Shown: piece after piece, positions 1 through 5,677 of the stretch
Numbering within the stretch: position 1 is the first letter of the stretch
How the letters are laid out: every line of letters begins with the position of its first letter
Assembly (NCBI GenBank): GCA_016873575.1
Contig: VGWY01000160.1
Coordinates: 1-5,947 of the forward strand
Reading direction: 5' to 3'
DNA length: 5,947 nucleotides
From: Nitrospira sp.
GTDB lineage: Bacteria > Nitrospirota > Thermodesulfovibrionia > Thermodesulfovibrionales > SM23-35
Notes under the pieces: model-generated
Told to the model about the DNA's origin: nothing
Databases searched by the model: none
What the model saw: only the letters and a program-made list of their open reading frames with translations
Translations under genes and position numbers: made by a program

Positions 1-2
1 TC

Positions 3-794
3 CTCAATAATCCTCAGGAGTTTAGACTGAAGGTCTAAGCTTAGGTCGCCAATCTCATCAAGGAAAATCGTTCCGCCCATTGCACGTTCAAATTTGCCAA
101 TGTGTCTTGCATAAGCATTGGTAAATGCGCCCCGTTCAAATCCAAAAAGTTCTGATTCAAGGAGTGTCTGAGGAATAGCAGTGCAATTGACAGTCACAAT
201 AGGGCCTTCATTACGATGGCTATTAAAATGTATTGCCTTCGCTACTAATTCTTTCCCTGTCCCTGTTTCTCCCGTAATGAGGACATTTAAATCTGAATCT
301 CTTATCGTTTCTATAAGGTGAAATACGCGCTTCATTTCATTGGACTTTCCAATGATATTCGAAAAGCTATATGTTTCTGTTATCTCACTTTTGAGGAGAC
401 TTATCTCGGACCTCAGGCGCTTCTGCTCAACTGCCTTTTCCATGATTACCCTGAGCTGGGAAAAATCAGGGGGTTTCACGAGATAATAAAATGCCCCTTC
501 TTTTATTGCATTCACTGCGGAATCCACATTGCCGTAAGCCGTAAGTAAAATTACAGGAATATCTGAATAGTGTCTCCTAACGTAATGAAATATATCAAAA
601 CCACTCCCACCAGTCATAACAACATCCGTAACTATTACATCTATGTTGTTCCCACTATCAAGGATATCCATCGCCTCTTTATAACTCTTTGCTGTTATCA
701 CATTAAAGAAAAAGCTATCGCTGATAACTGCAGCCATCACCTTCAAGGCATTCGGTTCGTCGTCAATTAAAAAAACAGTTGGGCGGCTATCCAT
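3..794 (-). CDS. Sigma-54-dependent response regulator, NtrC/AtoC type (partial, C-terminus outside the window)
   Basis: Reading leftward from the ATG at 794-792 gives an open frame of 264 codons that reaches the left edge without a stop. Residues about 5-120 form a receiver domain: acidic pair D11/D12 in LIDDEP, phospho-acceptor D57 in VIVTDVVM, T85 in LLTAYG and K107 in LVKPP. After a helical linker (about 115-145), an AAA+ sigma-54 activation domain begins: Walker A GETGTGKE (175-182), sigma-54-contacting loop GAFTNA (222-227, normally GAFTGA) and Walker B GGTIFLDEIGD (240-250, D246/E247). Family members run to about 450 residues, so the end of the ATPase domain and the Fis-type DNA-binding helix-turn-helix are missing here. 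The expected role is phosphorylation-dependent ATP hydrolysis that opens sigma-54 promoters. An in-frame TAA lies three codons upstream, so 794 is the first possible ATG. A purine run (AAAGGGG) lies about 15 bases upstream, too far for an ideal ribosome site. No partner kinase is visible. The family call is firm; target genes are unknown. Confidence 0.95.
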   Translation of the reverse strand, partial: MDSRPTVFLIDDEPNALKVMAAVISDSFFFNVITAKSYKEAMDILDSGNNIDVIVTDVVMTGGSGFDIFHYVRRHYSDIPVILLTAYGNVDSAVNAIKEGAFYYLVKPPDFSQLRVIMEKAVEQKRLRSEISLLKSEITETYSFSNIIGKSNEMKRVFHLIETIRDSDLNVLITGETGTGKELVAKAIHFNSHRNEGPIVTVNCTAIPQTLLESELFGFERGAFTNAYARHIGKFERAMGGTIFLDEIGDLSLDLQSKLLRIIE

Positions 795-887
795 CTTAAA
801 TTACGTAATCCCCTTTGATAAGAAAAAGCCTTCGCACAATCAATAATGAAAAGATATAAAAGATACTATGCTGTATTTCTTAATATT

Positions 888-917
888 AAAGTAAGGCATA
901 GGACTATTCCCTGTCAA
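888..917 (-). promoter_or_regulatory. Candidate sigma-70-type promoter for the response regulator
   Basis: On the minus strand a perfect -35 hexamer, TTGACA (917-912), is followed after 18 bases by TACTTT (893-888), a weak -10 matching the consensus at only three positions. Transcription would start near 881, leaving a leader of about 87 bases before the ATG at 794. A second TTGACA lies 24 bases further upstream (941-936) but has no acceptable -10. The match is suggestive only. Confidence 0.3.
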
Positions 918-946
918 GCAAATGGGGGTTATTTGTGTCAAATGGG
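912..946. repeat. Imperfect direct repeat TGTCAA...AAATGGG, two copies
   Basis: TGTCAAGCAAATGGG (912-926) and TGTCAAATGGG (936-946) are the same sequence except for a 4-base GCAA insertion in the first; their starts are 24 bases apart. On the minus strand each contains TTGACA. They could be a paired protein-binding site near the response regulator promoter or the degenerate end of a lost insertion element. No transposase or target-site duplication was recognised. Confidence 0.45.
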
Positions 947-976
947 ATTGTTGAGAAGTAGGTCGAAGCTTGATGC

Positions 977-1022
977 AACTGTAAAATCTTCCGACAGTTT
1001 AGTGTCGGAAGATTTTACAGTT
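977..1022. terminator. 20-bp perfect inverted repeat, bidirectional-terminator-like hairpin
   Basis: Arms 977-996 and 1003-1022 are exact reverse complements around a 6-base loop, GTTTAG. The inner nine pairs (CTTCCGACA/TGTCGGAAG) are the GC-richer core, flanked by AAAAT on the left and ATTTT on the right. This is the layout of a hairpin with a U-run on either strand. The base pairing is certain. The function is not: it lies between divergent genes and upstream of both predicted promoters, where a terminator for either gene is unexpected. It could end a short unrecognised transcript, insulate the two promoters, or be a palindromic operator or repeat element. Confidence 0.55.
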
Positions 1023-1047
1023 TATCTATCTTTATACATGCAACAAC

Positions 1048-1076
1048 TTTAAAATATCCTTTAAAATCAATATTAT
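1048..1076 (+). promoter_or_regulatory. Candidate promoter for the PilZ gene
   Basis: TTTAAA (1048-1053, four of six consensus bases) is followed after 17 bases by TATTAT (1071-1076, five of six). Transcription would start near 1083. That leaves only about 11 bases before the TTG at 1094 but 29-41 bases before the ATGs at 1112 and 1124, which favours the ATG starts. The region is very AT-rich, so chance matches are likely. Confidence 0.35.
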
Positions 1077-1111
1077 TAAAAAACTAAACTCCTTTGGCCC
1101 AAAACTTGCTA

Positions 1112-1483
1112 ATGATAAAAAAGATGATAAAATTTACATGTCCAAGTTGCAAAAAAGATTCATATAGTTCTTCATCAATAGCATTTACTGCTTGCCCCTT
1201 TTGTGGCGTCTTCTTCAGCGGAGAACATGGACGTGAAAAAAGGGAAGAAAAACGGCTCAGAAGTGAAATTCCTGTTGTTTTCTCCCATGAGGGGCAAAAT
1301 GTTGAAGCACTCATATCTGACCTATCAGAAGGGGGGATTGGTATCAACATCTTTGGACCTCCGCCCATATCCGAGGGAGATGTCATAGATCTTTCAATAA
1401 GGGGGTTACAGCTGAGGGTAAAGGTCATATGGGTGAAGAACATGGTTACAGAATCTTTAGCAGGTCTCAGAAGATTAAATTAA
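1112..1483 (+). CDS. Zinc-ribbon/PilZ domain protein, predicted cyclic-di-GMP receptor
   Basis: Small protein of 124 residues from the ATG at 1112; the frame is also open from a TTG at 1094 (129 residues) and has an ATG at 1124 (119 residues). None has a clear Shine-Dalgarno site; the start at 1124 gives MIKFTCPSCK, a typical zinc-ribbon opening, so 1112 and 1124 are both plausible. Numbered from 1112, the N-terminus has two CxxC knuckles, CPSC (10-13) and CPFC (28-31), expected to bind one zinc. A charged stretch rich in Arg/Lys/Glu (about 41-52) leads into a PilZ domain with both parts of the dinucleotide-binding signature: RxxxR (R44, R48) and DxSxxG (D70-L-S-E-G-G75), 22 residues apart. 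PilZ domains bind c-di-GMP and usually act by changing partner proteins, often in motility, adhesion or secretion. No enzyme domain is present, so it is probably a stand-alone cytosolic adaptor. It is followed by a 125-base gap and then secA. The PilZ call is strong; ligand and partner are inferred. Confidence 0.88.
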   Translation: MIKKMIKFTCPSCKKDSYSSSSIAFTACPFCGVFFSGEHGREKREEKRLRSEIPVVFSHEGQNVEALISDLSEGGIGINIFGPPPISEGDVIDLSIRGLQLRVKVIWVKNMVTESLAGLRRLN

Positions 1484-1528
1484 TTGCACATTTCTGCTCA
1501 GTAAATCTTTTCTTCTGAACTATTCCCC

Positions 1529-1590
1529 TTTGCATTCAAAAAATGTTTTTCGTTTTCCTCCACGATTCATTGCATTCTTTGCATTAATTC
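1529..1590 (+). repeat. Three TTGCATT repeats upstream of secA
   Basis: TTGCATT occurs at 1530-1536, 1570-1576 and 1579-1585, the last two in direct tandem with a 9-base period; a related TTGCACATT lies at 1484-1492, just after the PilZ stop. The 1570 copy overlaps the candidate -35 of secA. In a 125-base spacer this density could mark a regulator site, but AT-rich DNA also yields such repeats by chance. Confidence 0.35.
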
Positions 1591-1599
1591 TATTATATT
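1570..1599 (+). promoter_or_regulatory. Candidate promoter for secA, with almost no leader
   Basis: TTGCAT (1570-1575, four of six bases of TTGACA) lies 18 bases before TATATT (1594-1599, four of six of TATAAT); TATTAT (1591-1596) is an overlapping alternative -10. Either would place transcription start at about 1603-1606, within a few bases of the secA ATG at 1609. The mRNA would then be leaderless or nearly so, which fits the absence of a Shine-Dalgarno sequence. Read-through from the PilZ gene remains possible because no terminator is visible between them. Confidence 0.35.
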
Positions 1600-1608
1600 T
1601 AAATACGT

Positions 1609-4281
1609 ATGGTTGGAACAATTTTGAAGAAAGTCTTCGGGACAAAAAATGATCGTGAACTCAAGAGACTTTGGCCAATAGTTGAAAAAATCAATTCAAG
1701 AGAGCCACATATAGCCAGTCTTTCAGACACACAGATCAAAGATAAGACTGAAGAATTGAAGAGAAGACTTGAAGCAGGTGAACCGCTCGACGAAATTATG
1801 TTCGATGCCTTTGCCGTAGTTCGTGAAGTATCCAGACGCAAACTCAATATGAGACATTTTGACGTTCAGATACTCGGGGGCATTGTACTGCATGAGGGTA
1901 AAATCGCAGAGATGAAGACAGGAGAAGGGAAAACCCTTGTTGCTACCCTCCCTGTCTATCTGAATGCTCTTGAAGGCAGGGGTGTACATGTTGTTACAGT
2001 CAATGATTATCTTGCAAAGAGGGATACGCAATGGATGGGTCCTATTTATCACTTTCTTGGCCTTACCATAGGCGCTATCCAGCATGATAGTTCATTCGTC
2101 TACGATCCATCCTATTTTTCTTCTGATAAGAGATTGGATTTTCTGAGGCCGTGTTCGCGAAAGGAAGCCTATTCAGCAGATATAACGTACGGAACGAATA
2201 ACGAATTTGGATTTGATTACCTCAGGGATAATATGAAATATGAGATCGTTGATTATTGTCAGCGGGAATTACATTATGCGATAGTGGATGAGGTAGACAG
2301 TATCCTTATTGATGAGGCAAGAACACCCCTTATTATATCCGGGCCTTCAGAGGAATCGACAGATAAGTATTATAAGATAGACAAAATTATCCCGAGGCTT
2401 CAGAAAGAAATTGATTACACCATTGATGAAAAGGCAAAAACGGCAATTCTTACTGAAGAAGGCAATATCAAGGTGGAAAGACTGCTCGGTACAGACAACC
2501 TGTATGACCCATCAAATATTGAGCTTGTCCACCATGTTCTGCAAGCACTCAAGGCATATACCCTTTTCAAAAGGGATGTTGACTATGTTGTTAAAGATGG
2601 TGAAGTCATTATCGTGGATGAATTTACTGGCAGACTTATGCCAGGAAGGCGCTGGTCAGACGGACTTCATCAGGCAGTAGAGGCAAAGGAAGGCGTCAAA
2701 ATAGAAAGCGAAAATCAAACCCTCGCAACAATTACATTTCAGAATTACTTCAGGATGTACAATAAGCTTGCGGGAATGACAGGAACAGCAGATACAGAGG
2801 CAGAAGAATTCGCAAAGATCTATAATCTCGAGGTAGTGGTCATACCGACAAATAAGCCCATGATACGGCTCGACCATGCCGATGTGATTTATAAGACAGA
2901 AAAAGGAAAATTCAATGCAGTTATAAAAGAAATAGAAGAACTCCATACCAGAGGACAGCCTGTCCTTGTTGGCACGATATCCATAGAAAAGTCAGAATTA
3001 CTCAGCCATCTTTTAAAGAAAAAGGGTATCTCCCATTCAGTTCTCAATGCAAAATACCATGAGAAAGAGGCAGAGATTATTGCTCAGGCTGGACGGAGTA
3101 GTGCTGTTACCATAGCCACCAATATGGCTGGCAGAGGAACCGACATCATTCTTGGAGGTAACCCTGAAGGTCTCGCAAGGGACTTCCTAAGAGACAAAAA
3201 AGATTATACAGAAGAAGACTGGATGAAGACATTTTCAAAAGCAGAAGAGACATGCAGACAGGATAGGGAAAGGGTGCTATCTGTCGGTGGCTTTCATATC
3301 CTCGGGACAGAAAGGCATGAGGCAAGGAGAATAGACAATCAATTACGTGGTCGTTCAGGAAGACAGGGTGACCCTGGTTCCTCAAAATTTTATCTATCAC
3401 TTGAGGATGATCTCATGAGGATATTTGGCTCTGACAGGATATCCGGCCTCATGGGTAAACTTGGTATGGATGAAGACATGCCCATAGAAAATAAGATGAT
3501 AACAAAGGCTATTGAGAATGCGCAGAAACGTGTTGAGGCACATAACTTTGACATACGGAAACACCTTATCGAGTATGACGATGTGATGAACAAGCAAAGA
3601 ACAGAAATATATGCCTTTCGAAAGGAAATCCTCCAGGGAGAAAATCTCAAGGATCGTATATACAGTATGATGGATGAGATTGTTGATGAAGTTCTTGAAA
3701 TTTATTGTCCTGAAGAAAAACACAAAGAGGATTGGGATCTGAAAGGGCTCAAAGATTCTTTCTATGGTATATTTTCGCTTGTGCCTGATGTTACACCTGC
3801 AGATCTGCATTCTGTGCGAGAGATGCTCACTTCACAGGTAAGGGATGCTTATGAGAAGAAGGAATCAGAAGTTGGCAGTGATCTCATGAGATACCTTGAG
3901 CGTGTTGTTATGCTTCAAGTCATTGATACGCAGTGGAAAGACCATTTACTTGCCATGGATCACCTGAAAGAAGGTATCGGGCTCAGAGGTTATGGCCAGA
4001 AGGATCCTCTTGTGGAATATAAAAAAGAGGCATTTGATATGTTTGCAGGGATGACAGGGAGGCTGTCAACAGAGGTTATCAGGAGACTATGCAAAATACA
4101 GGTACAAAAACAAGAAACAGTAAAAAGAGAGACTTCTCGGCAGATGAGGCTTCAGTATAACAGAGGCGGCGAAGCTACTCACGTTCAGACGGTAAGGAGT
4201 GGCAAAAAGGTTGGCAGAAATGATCCCTGTCCCTGCGGGAGTGGGAAAAAATTTAAGAAATGCTGTGGCGTGAATGGCTAG
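1609..4281 (+). CDS. secA: Preprotein translocase subunit SecA (ATPase motor)
   Basis: Complete 890-residue SecA, the cytosolic/peripheral-membrane ATPase that drives unfolded preproteins through SecYEG. The N-terminus (KKVFGTKNDRELKR) matches the family, so the ATG at 1609 is right although no Shine-Dalgarno site precedes it. Visible landmarks: adenine-contacting Q87 in HFDVQILGG; Walker A MKTGEGKT (102-109); Walker B DEVD (227-230) followed by IDEARTPLIISGP; preprotein cross-linking domain about 235-370; GMTGTA (389-394); NMAGRGTDI (505-513) and QLRGRSGRQGD (578-588) in the second nucleotide-binding domain; helical wing/scaffold with DTQWKDHLLAMDHLKEGI (773-790). It ends in a SEC-C zinc motif with C874, C876, C885 and C886, the all-Cys form of the CxCx8C(C/H) site that contacts SecB and phospholipid. 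About 18 residues between GLTIGAIQHD and RKEAYSADITYG (roughly 160-183) are extra relative to E. coli SecA. The stop codon overlaps the next gene by 8 bases, implying co-transcription. No frame damage seen. Confidence 0.99.
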   Translation: MVGTILKKVFGTKNDRELKRLWPIVEKINSREPHIASLSDTQIKDKTEELKRRLEAGEPLDEIMFDAFAVVREVSRRKLNMRHFDVQILGGIVLHEGKIAEMKTGEGKTLVATLPVYLNALEGRGVHVVTVNDYLAKRDTQWMGPIYHFLGLTIGAIQHDSSFVYDPSYFSSDKRLDFLRPCSRKEAYSADITYGTNNEFGFDYLRDNMKYEIVDYCQRELHYAIVDEVDSILIDEARTPLIISGPSEESTDKYYKIDKIIPRLQKEIDYTIDEKAKTAILTEEGNIKVERLLGTDNLYDPSNIELVHHVLQALKAYTLFKRDVDYVVKDGEVIIVDEFTGRLMPGRRWSDGLHQAVEAKEGVKIESENQTLATITFQNYFRMYNKLAGMTGTADTEAEEFAKIYNLEVVVIPTNKPMIRLDHADVIYKTEKGKFNAVIKEIEELHTRGQPVLVGTISIEKSELLSHLLKKKGISHSVLNAKYHEKEAEIIAQAGRSSAVTIATNMAGRGTDIILGGNPEGLARDFLRDKKDYTEEDWMKTFSKAEETCRQDRERVLSVGGFHILGTERHEARRIDNQLRGRSGRQGDPGSSKFYLSLEDDLMRIFGSDRISGLMGKLGMDEDMPIENKMITKAIENAQKRVEAHNFDIRKHLIEYDDVMNKQRTEIYAFRKEILQGENLKDRIYSMMDEIVDEVLEIYCPEEKHKEDWDLKGLKDSFYGIFSLVPDVTPADLHSVREMLTSQVRDAYEKKESEVGSDLMRYLERVVMLQVIDTQWKDHLLAMDHLKEGIGLRGYGQKDPLVEYKKEAFDMFAGMTGRLSTEVIRRLCKIQVQKQETVKRETSRQMRLQYNRGGEATHVQTVRSGKKVGRNDPCPCGSGKKFKKCCGVNG

Positions 4282-5671
4282 GATATTTTTCATAGGGCAT
4301 AGTACATTAAAGAACGATTATAAGGATGTGTTTGTATCCAATGGCCAAATCTTTGAAACATTTCAATCAATAAGTGCAGCAATACCAAAATTAGATGAAA
4401 AGACTGATTTACTCATCATAGACATAGCGCAATCCACTGATCCATCTTTTAAGGAATTTCTCAAGCAGTCAATACACATCCCCAAAATTATCATTACCCA
4501 TACTCAGTCTTTTAGAGGCATGGTAACTCTCTTAAAACAACCGCTCACATACCTTCTGTATACACCATGGGTAAAAGAGCTCTGGTATTTTGCCAAACGG
4601 TTACTCAGAGAAAAGGAATTAATCAATGAATATAATCAGTTAAAAGATAGCCTTCAGGTAGTAAAATATGAACTGGACTTCTACAAAGATTTAAATAGAA
4701 CCCTCACTACTTCCCTAGAATTAAATAATGTCCTTGCTACCATCATGAAGAAGGCAAAAGAGATAACGAATGCTGAGGCATGGTCAGTGCTTTTAGTAGA
4801 TCAAAATACAGGGGAGATGATTTTCAAGAAGACAGAGGATAAAAAGAAAACAAAAGAAATTCAAAGATTCAGGATGAGGATAGGAGAAGGCATTTGCGGC
4901 TGGGTAGCTCAGAATGGGATACCTGTAGTTGTCCCTGATGTCTTGAAAGATACACGCTATAGCGAAAAGATAGACAAGGCTATCCATTTTAAAACAAAGT
5001 CTGTTATATGTGTACCGATCAAAAGCAGAGGGCAGGTCATTGGGGTGCTCGAGGTTATGAATAAAACGACAGGACAACCTTTTACTGGGGAAGACCTTTC
5101 AGCACTGACGAAGCTCATTGATCAGGCAGCAATTGCCATAGAAATAGCCTCACTGTATCAGAGAATGGCTGATCTCGTAATCACAGACGATCTCACAAAG
5201 CTCTTCAATACACGATACCTCAACAGAACTATCGAGATGGAAATTCAACGGTCCGTCAGATACCGTTCATCTGTTTCGATTATCTTTATGGATATTGATT
5301 ACTTTAAAAATATCAATGATCGTTATGGTCATCTGGTGGGCAGTAAAGTCCTTGTCGAAATGGGCCAGCTCCTTTTGAAGAACCTGAGAACCGTTGATAT
5401 TGTTACCCGATACGGCGGAGACGAGTTTGTCATTGTTCTCCCTCAAACACCACCAGGTGCTGCAACACAGATCGCTGAAAGAATACGAATGTCAATTGAA
5501 AAGAATGTCTTTATGAAAAAAGAAGGCTATTCTCTTAAAATGACCGCGAGCTTTGGAGTGACCTCTTATCCGGAAAGTGCAAAAACCAAGGAAGAACTCA
5601 TAAAACTTGCAGATAAGGCAATGTACAAGATAAAATACCAAAGAGGAAACGGCGTTTATGCTATAGTATAA
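4274..5671 (+). CDS. Pseudo-receiver/GAF/GGDEF cyclic-dinucleotide synthase, Hypr-like (Ser357) candidate 3',3'-cGAMP synthase
   Basis: A 465-residue soluble protein with no membrane segments. Residues 1-100 resemble a receiver fold but lack the acidic pair (FIGHS instead of a DD motif) and the conserved Lys (YLLYTPW instead of a K-P motif), keeping only an Asp at D50 (LLIIDIAQ). A probable coiled coil spans about 105-140. A GAF sensor domain follows (about 148-293; GEGICGWVAQ at 204-213, SVICVPI at 243-249). The GGDEF domain (about 300-465) looks catalytically intact: metal-binding D340 in FMDIDYFK, N348 in KNINDRYGH, the A-site GGDEF at 381-385, and a product-inhibition I-site RxxD (R372-D375) exactly five residues upstream. 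The position after GHLVG, normally Asp and contacting the guanine base (PleD D344), is Ser357. From knowledge of the family, Asp-to-Ser/Thr here marks Hypr GGDEF enzymes, which make cyclic AMP-GMP along with other cyclic dinucleotides. The ATG overlaps the secA stop by 8 bases and no good ribosome site is seen, suggesting translational coupling. GGDEF identity is secure; product specificity is inferred. Confidence 0.93.
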   Translation: MARIFFIGHSTLKNDYKDVFVSNGQIFETFQSISAAIPKLDEKTDLLIIDIAQSTDPSFKEFLKQSIHIPKIIITHTQSFRGMVTLLKQPLTYLLYTPWVKELWYFAKRLLREKELINEYNQLKDSLQVVKYELDFYKDLNRTLTTSLELNNVLATIMKKAKEITNAEAWSVLLVDQNTGEMIFKKTEDKKKTKEIQRFRMRIGEGICGWVAQNGIPVVVPDVLKDTRYSEKIDKAIHFKTKSVICVPIKSRGQVIGVLEVMNKTTGQPFTGEDLSALTKLIDQAAIAIEIASLYQRMADLVITDDLTKLFNTRYLNRTIEMEIQRSVRYRSSVSIIFMDIDYFKNINDRYGHLVGSKVLVEMGQLLLKNLRTVDIVTRYGGDEFVIVLPQTPPGAATQIAERIRMSIEKNVFMKKEGYSLKMTASFGVTSYPESAKTKEELIKLADKAMYKIKYQRGNGVYAIV

Positions 5672-5677
5672 TGCAAT

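Larger units (their letters stand above)
795..1093. other. Divergent intergenic region
   Basis: About 300 bases separate the leftward response regulator from the rightward PilZ gene. I see no convincing protein gene in it. It holds a pair of TGTCAA/AAATGGG direct repeats (912-946), a 20-bp perfect inverted repeat (977-1022), a 12-base tandem unit containing CTTTAAAAT (1047-1055 and 1059-1067), and promoter-like hexamers facing both ways. No sigma-54 -24/-12 element (TGGCAC-N5-TTGC) was found on either strand. Confidence 0.7.

Noticed and set aside
318..770. Two plus-strand open frames (318-548 and 570-770) opposite the response regulator
   Set aside because: They are antisense to clear receiver and AAA+ coding sequence and show no protein-like character.
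846..1052. 68-codon open frame in the divergent intergenic region
   Set aside because: It runs straight through the perfect palindrome and the direct repeats, resembles no protein family I know, and has no ribosome site. It is most likely a chance frame, although a non-coding transcript here is not excluded.
1084..1443. 119-codon minus-strand frame opposite the PilZ gene
   Set aside because: The plus-strand frame encodes intact CxxC and PilZ motifs, so the minus-strand frame is a shadow.
795..1608. A cyclic-dinucleotide (GEMM) riboswitch in the gaps upstream of the PilZ gene or secA
   Set aside because: It was considered because of the dinucleotide genes, but I could not find the conserved GEMM core or its two-helix layout in either gap.
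1484..1608. Intrinsic terminator between the PilZ gene and secA
   Set aside because: CAGAAGA after 1468 can pair with TCTTCTG near 1511-1517, but the arms are only 7 bp with a loop of nearly 40 bases and no following U-run.
1599..4293. Several open frames of 60-140 codons overlapping secA on either strand
   Set aside because: They are all shadows of an intact 890-residue SecA with every expected motif.
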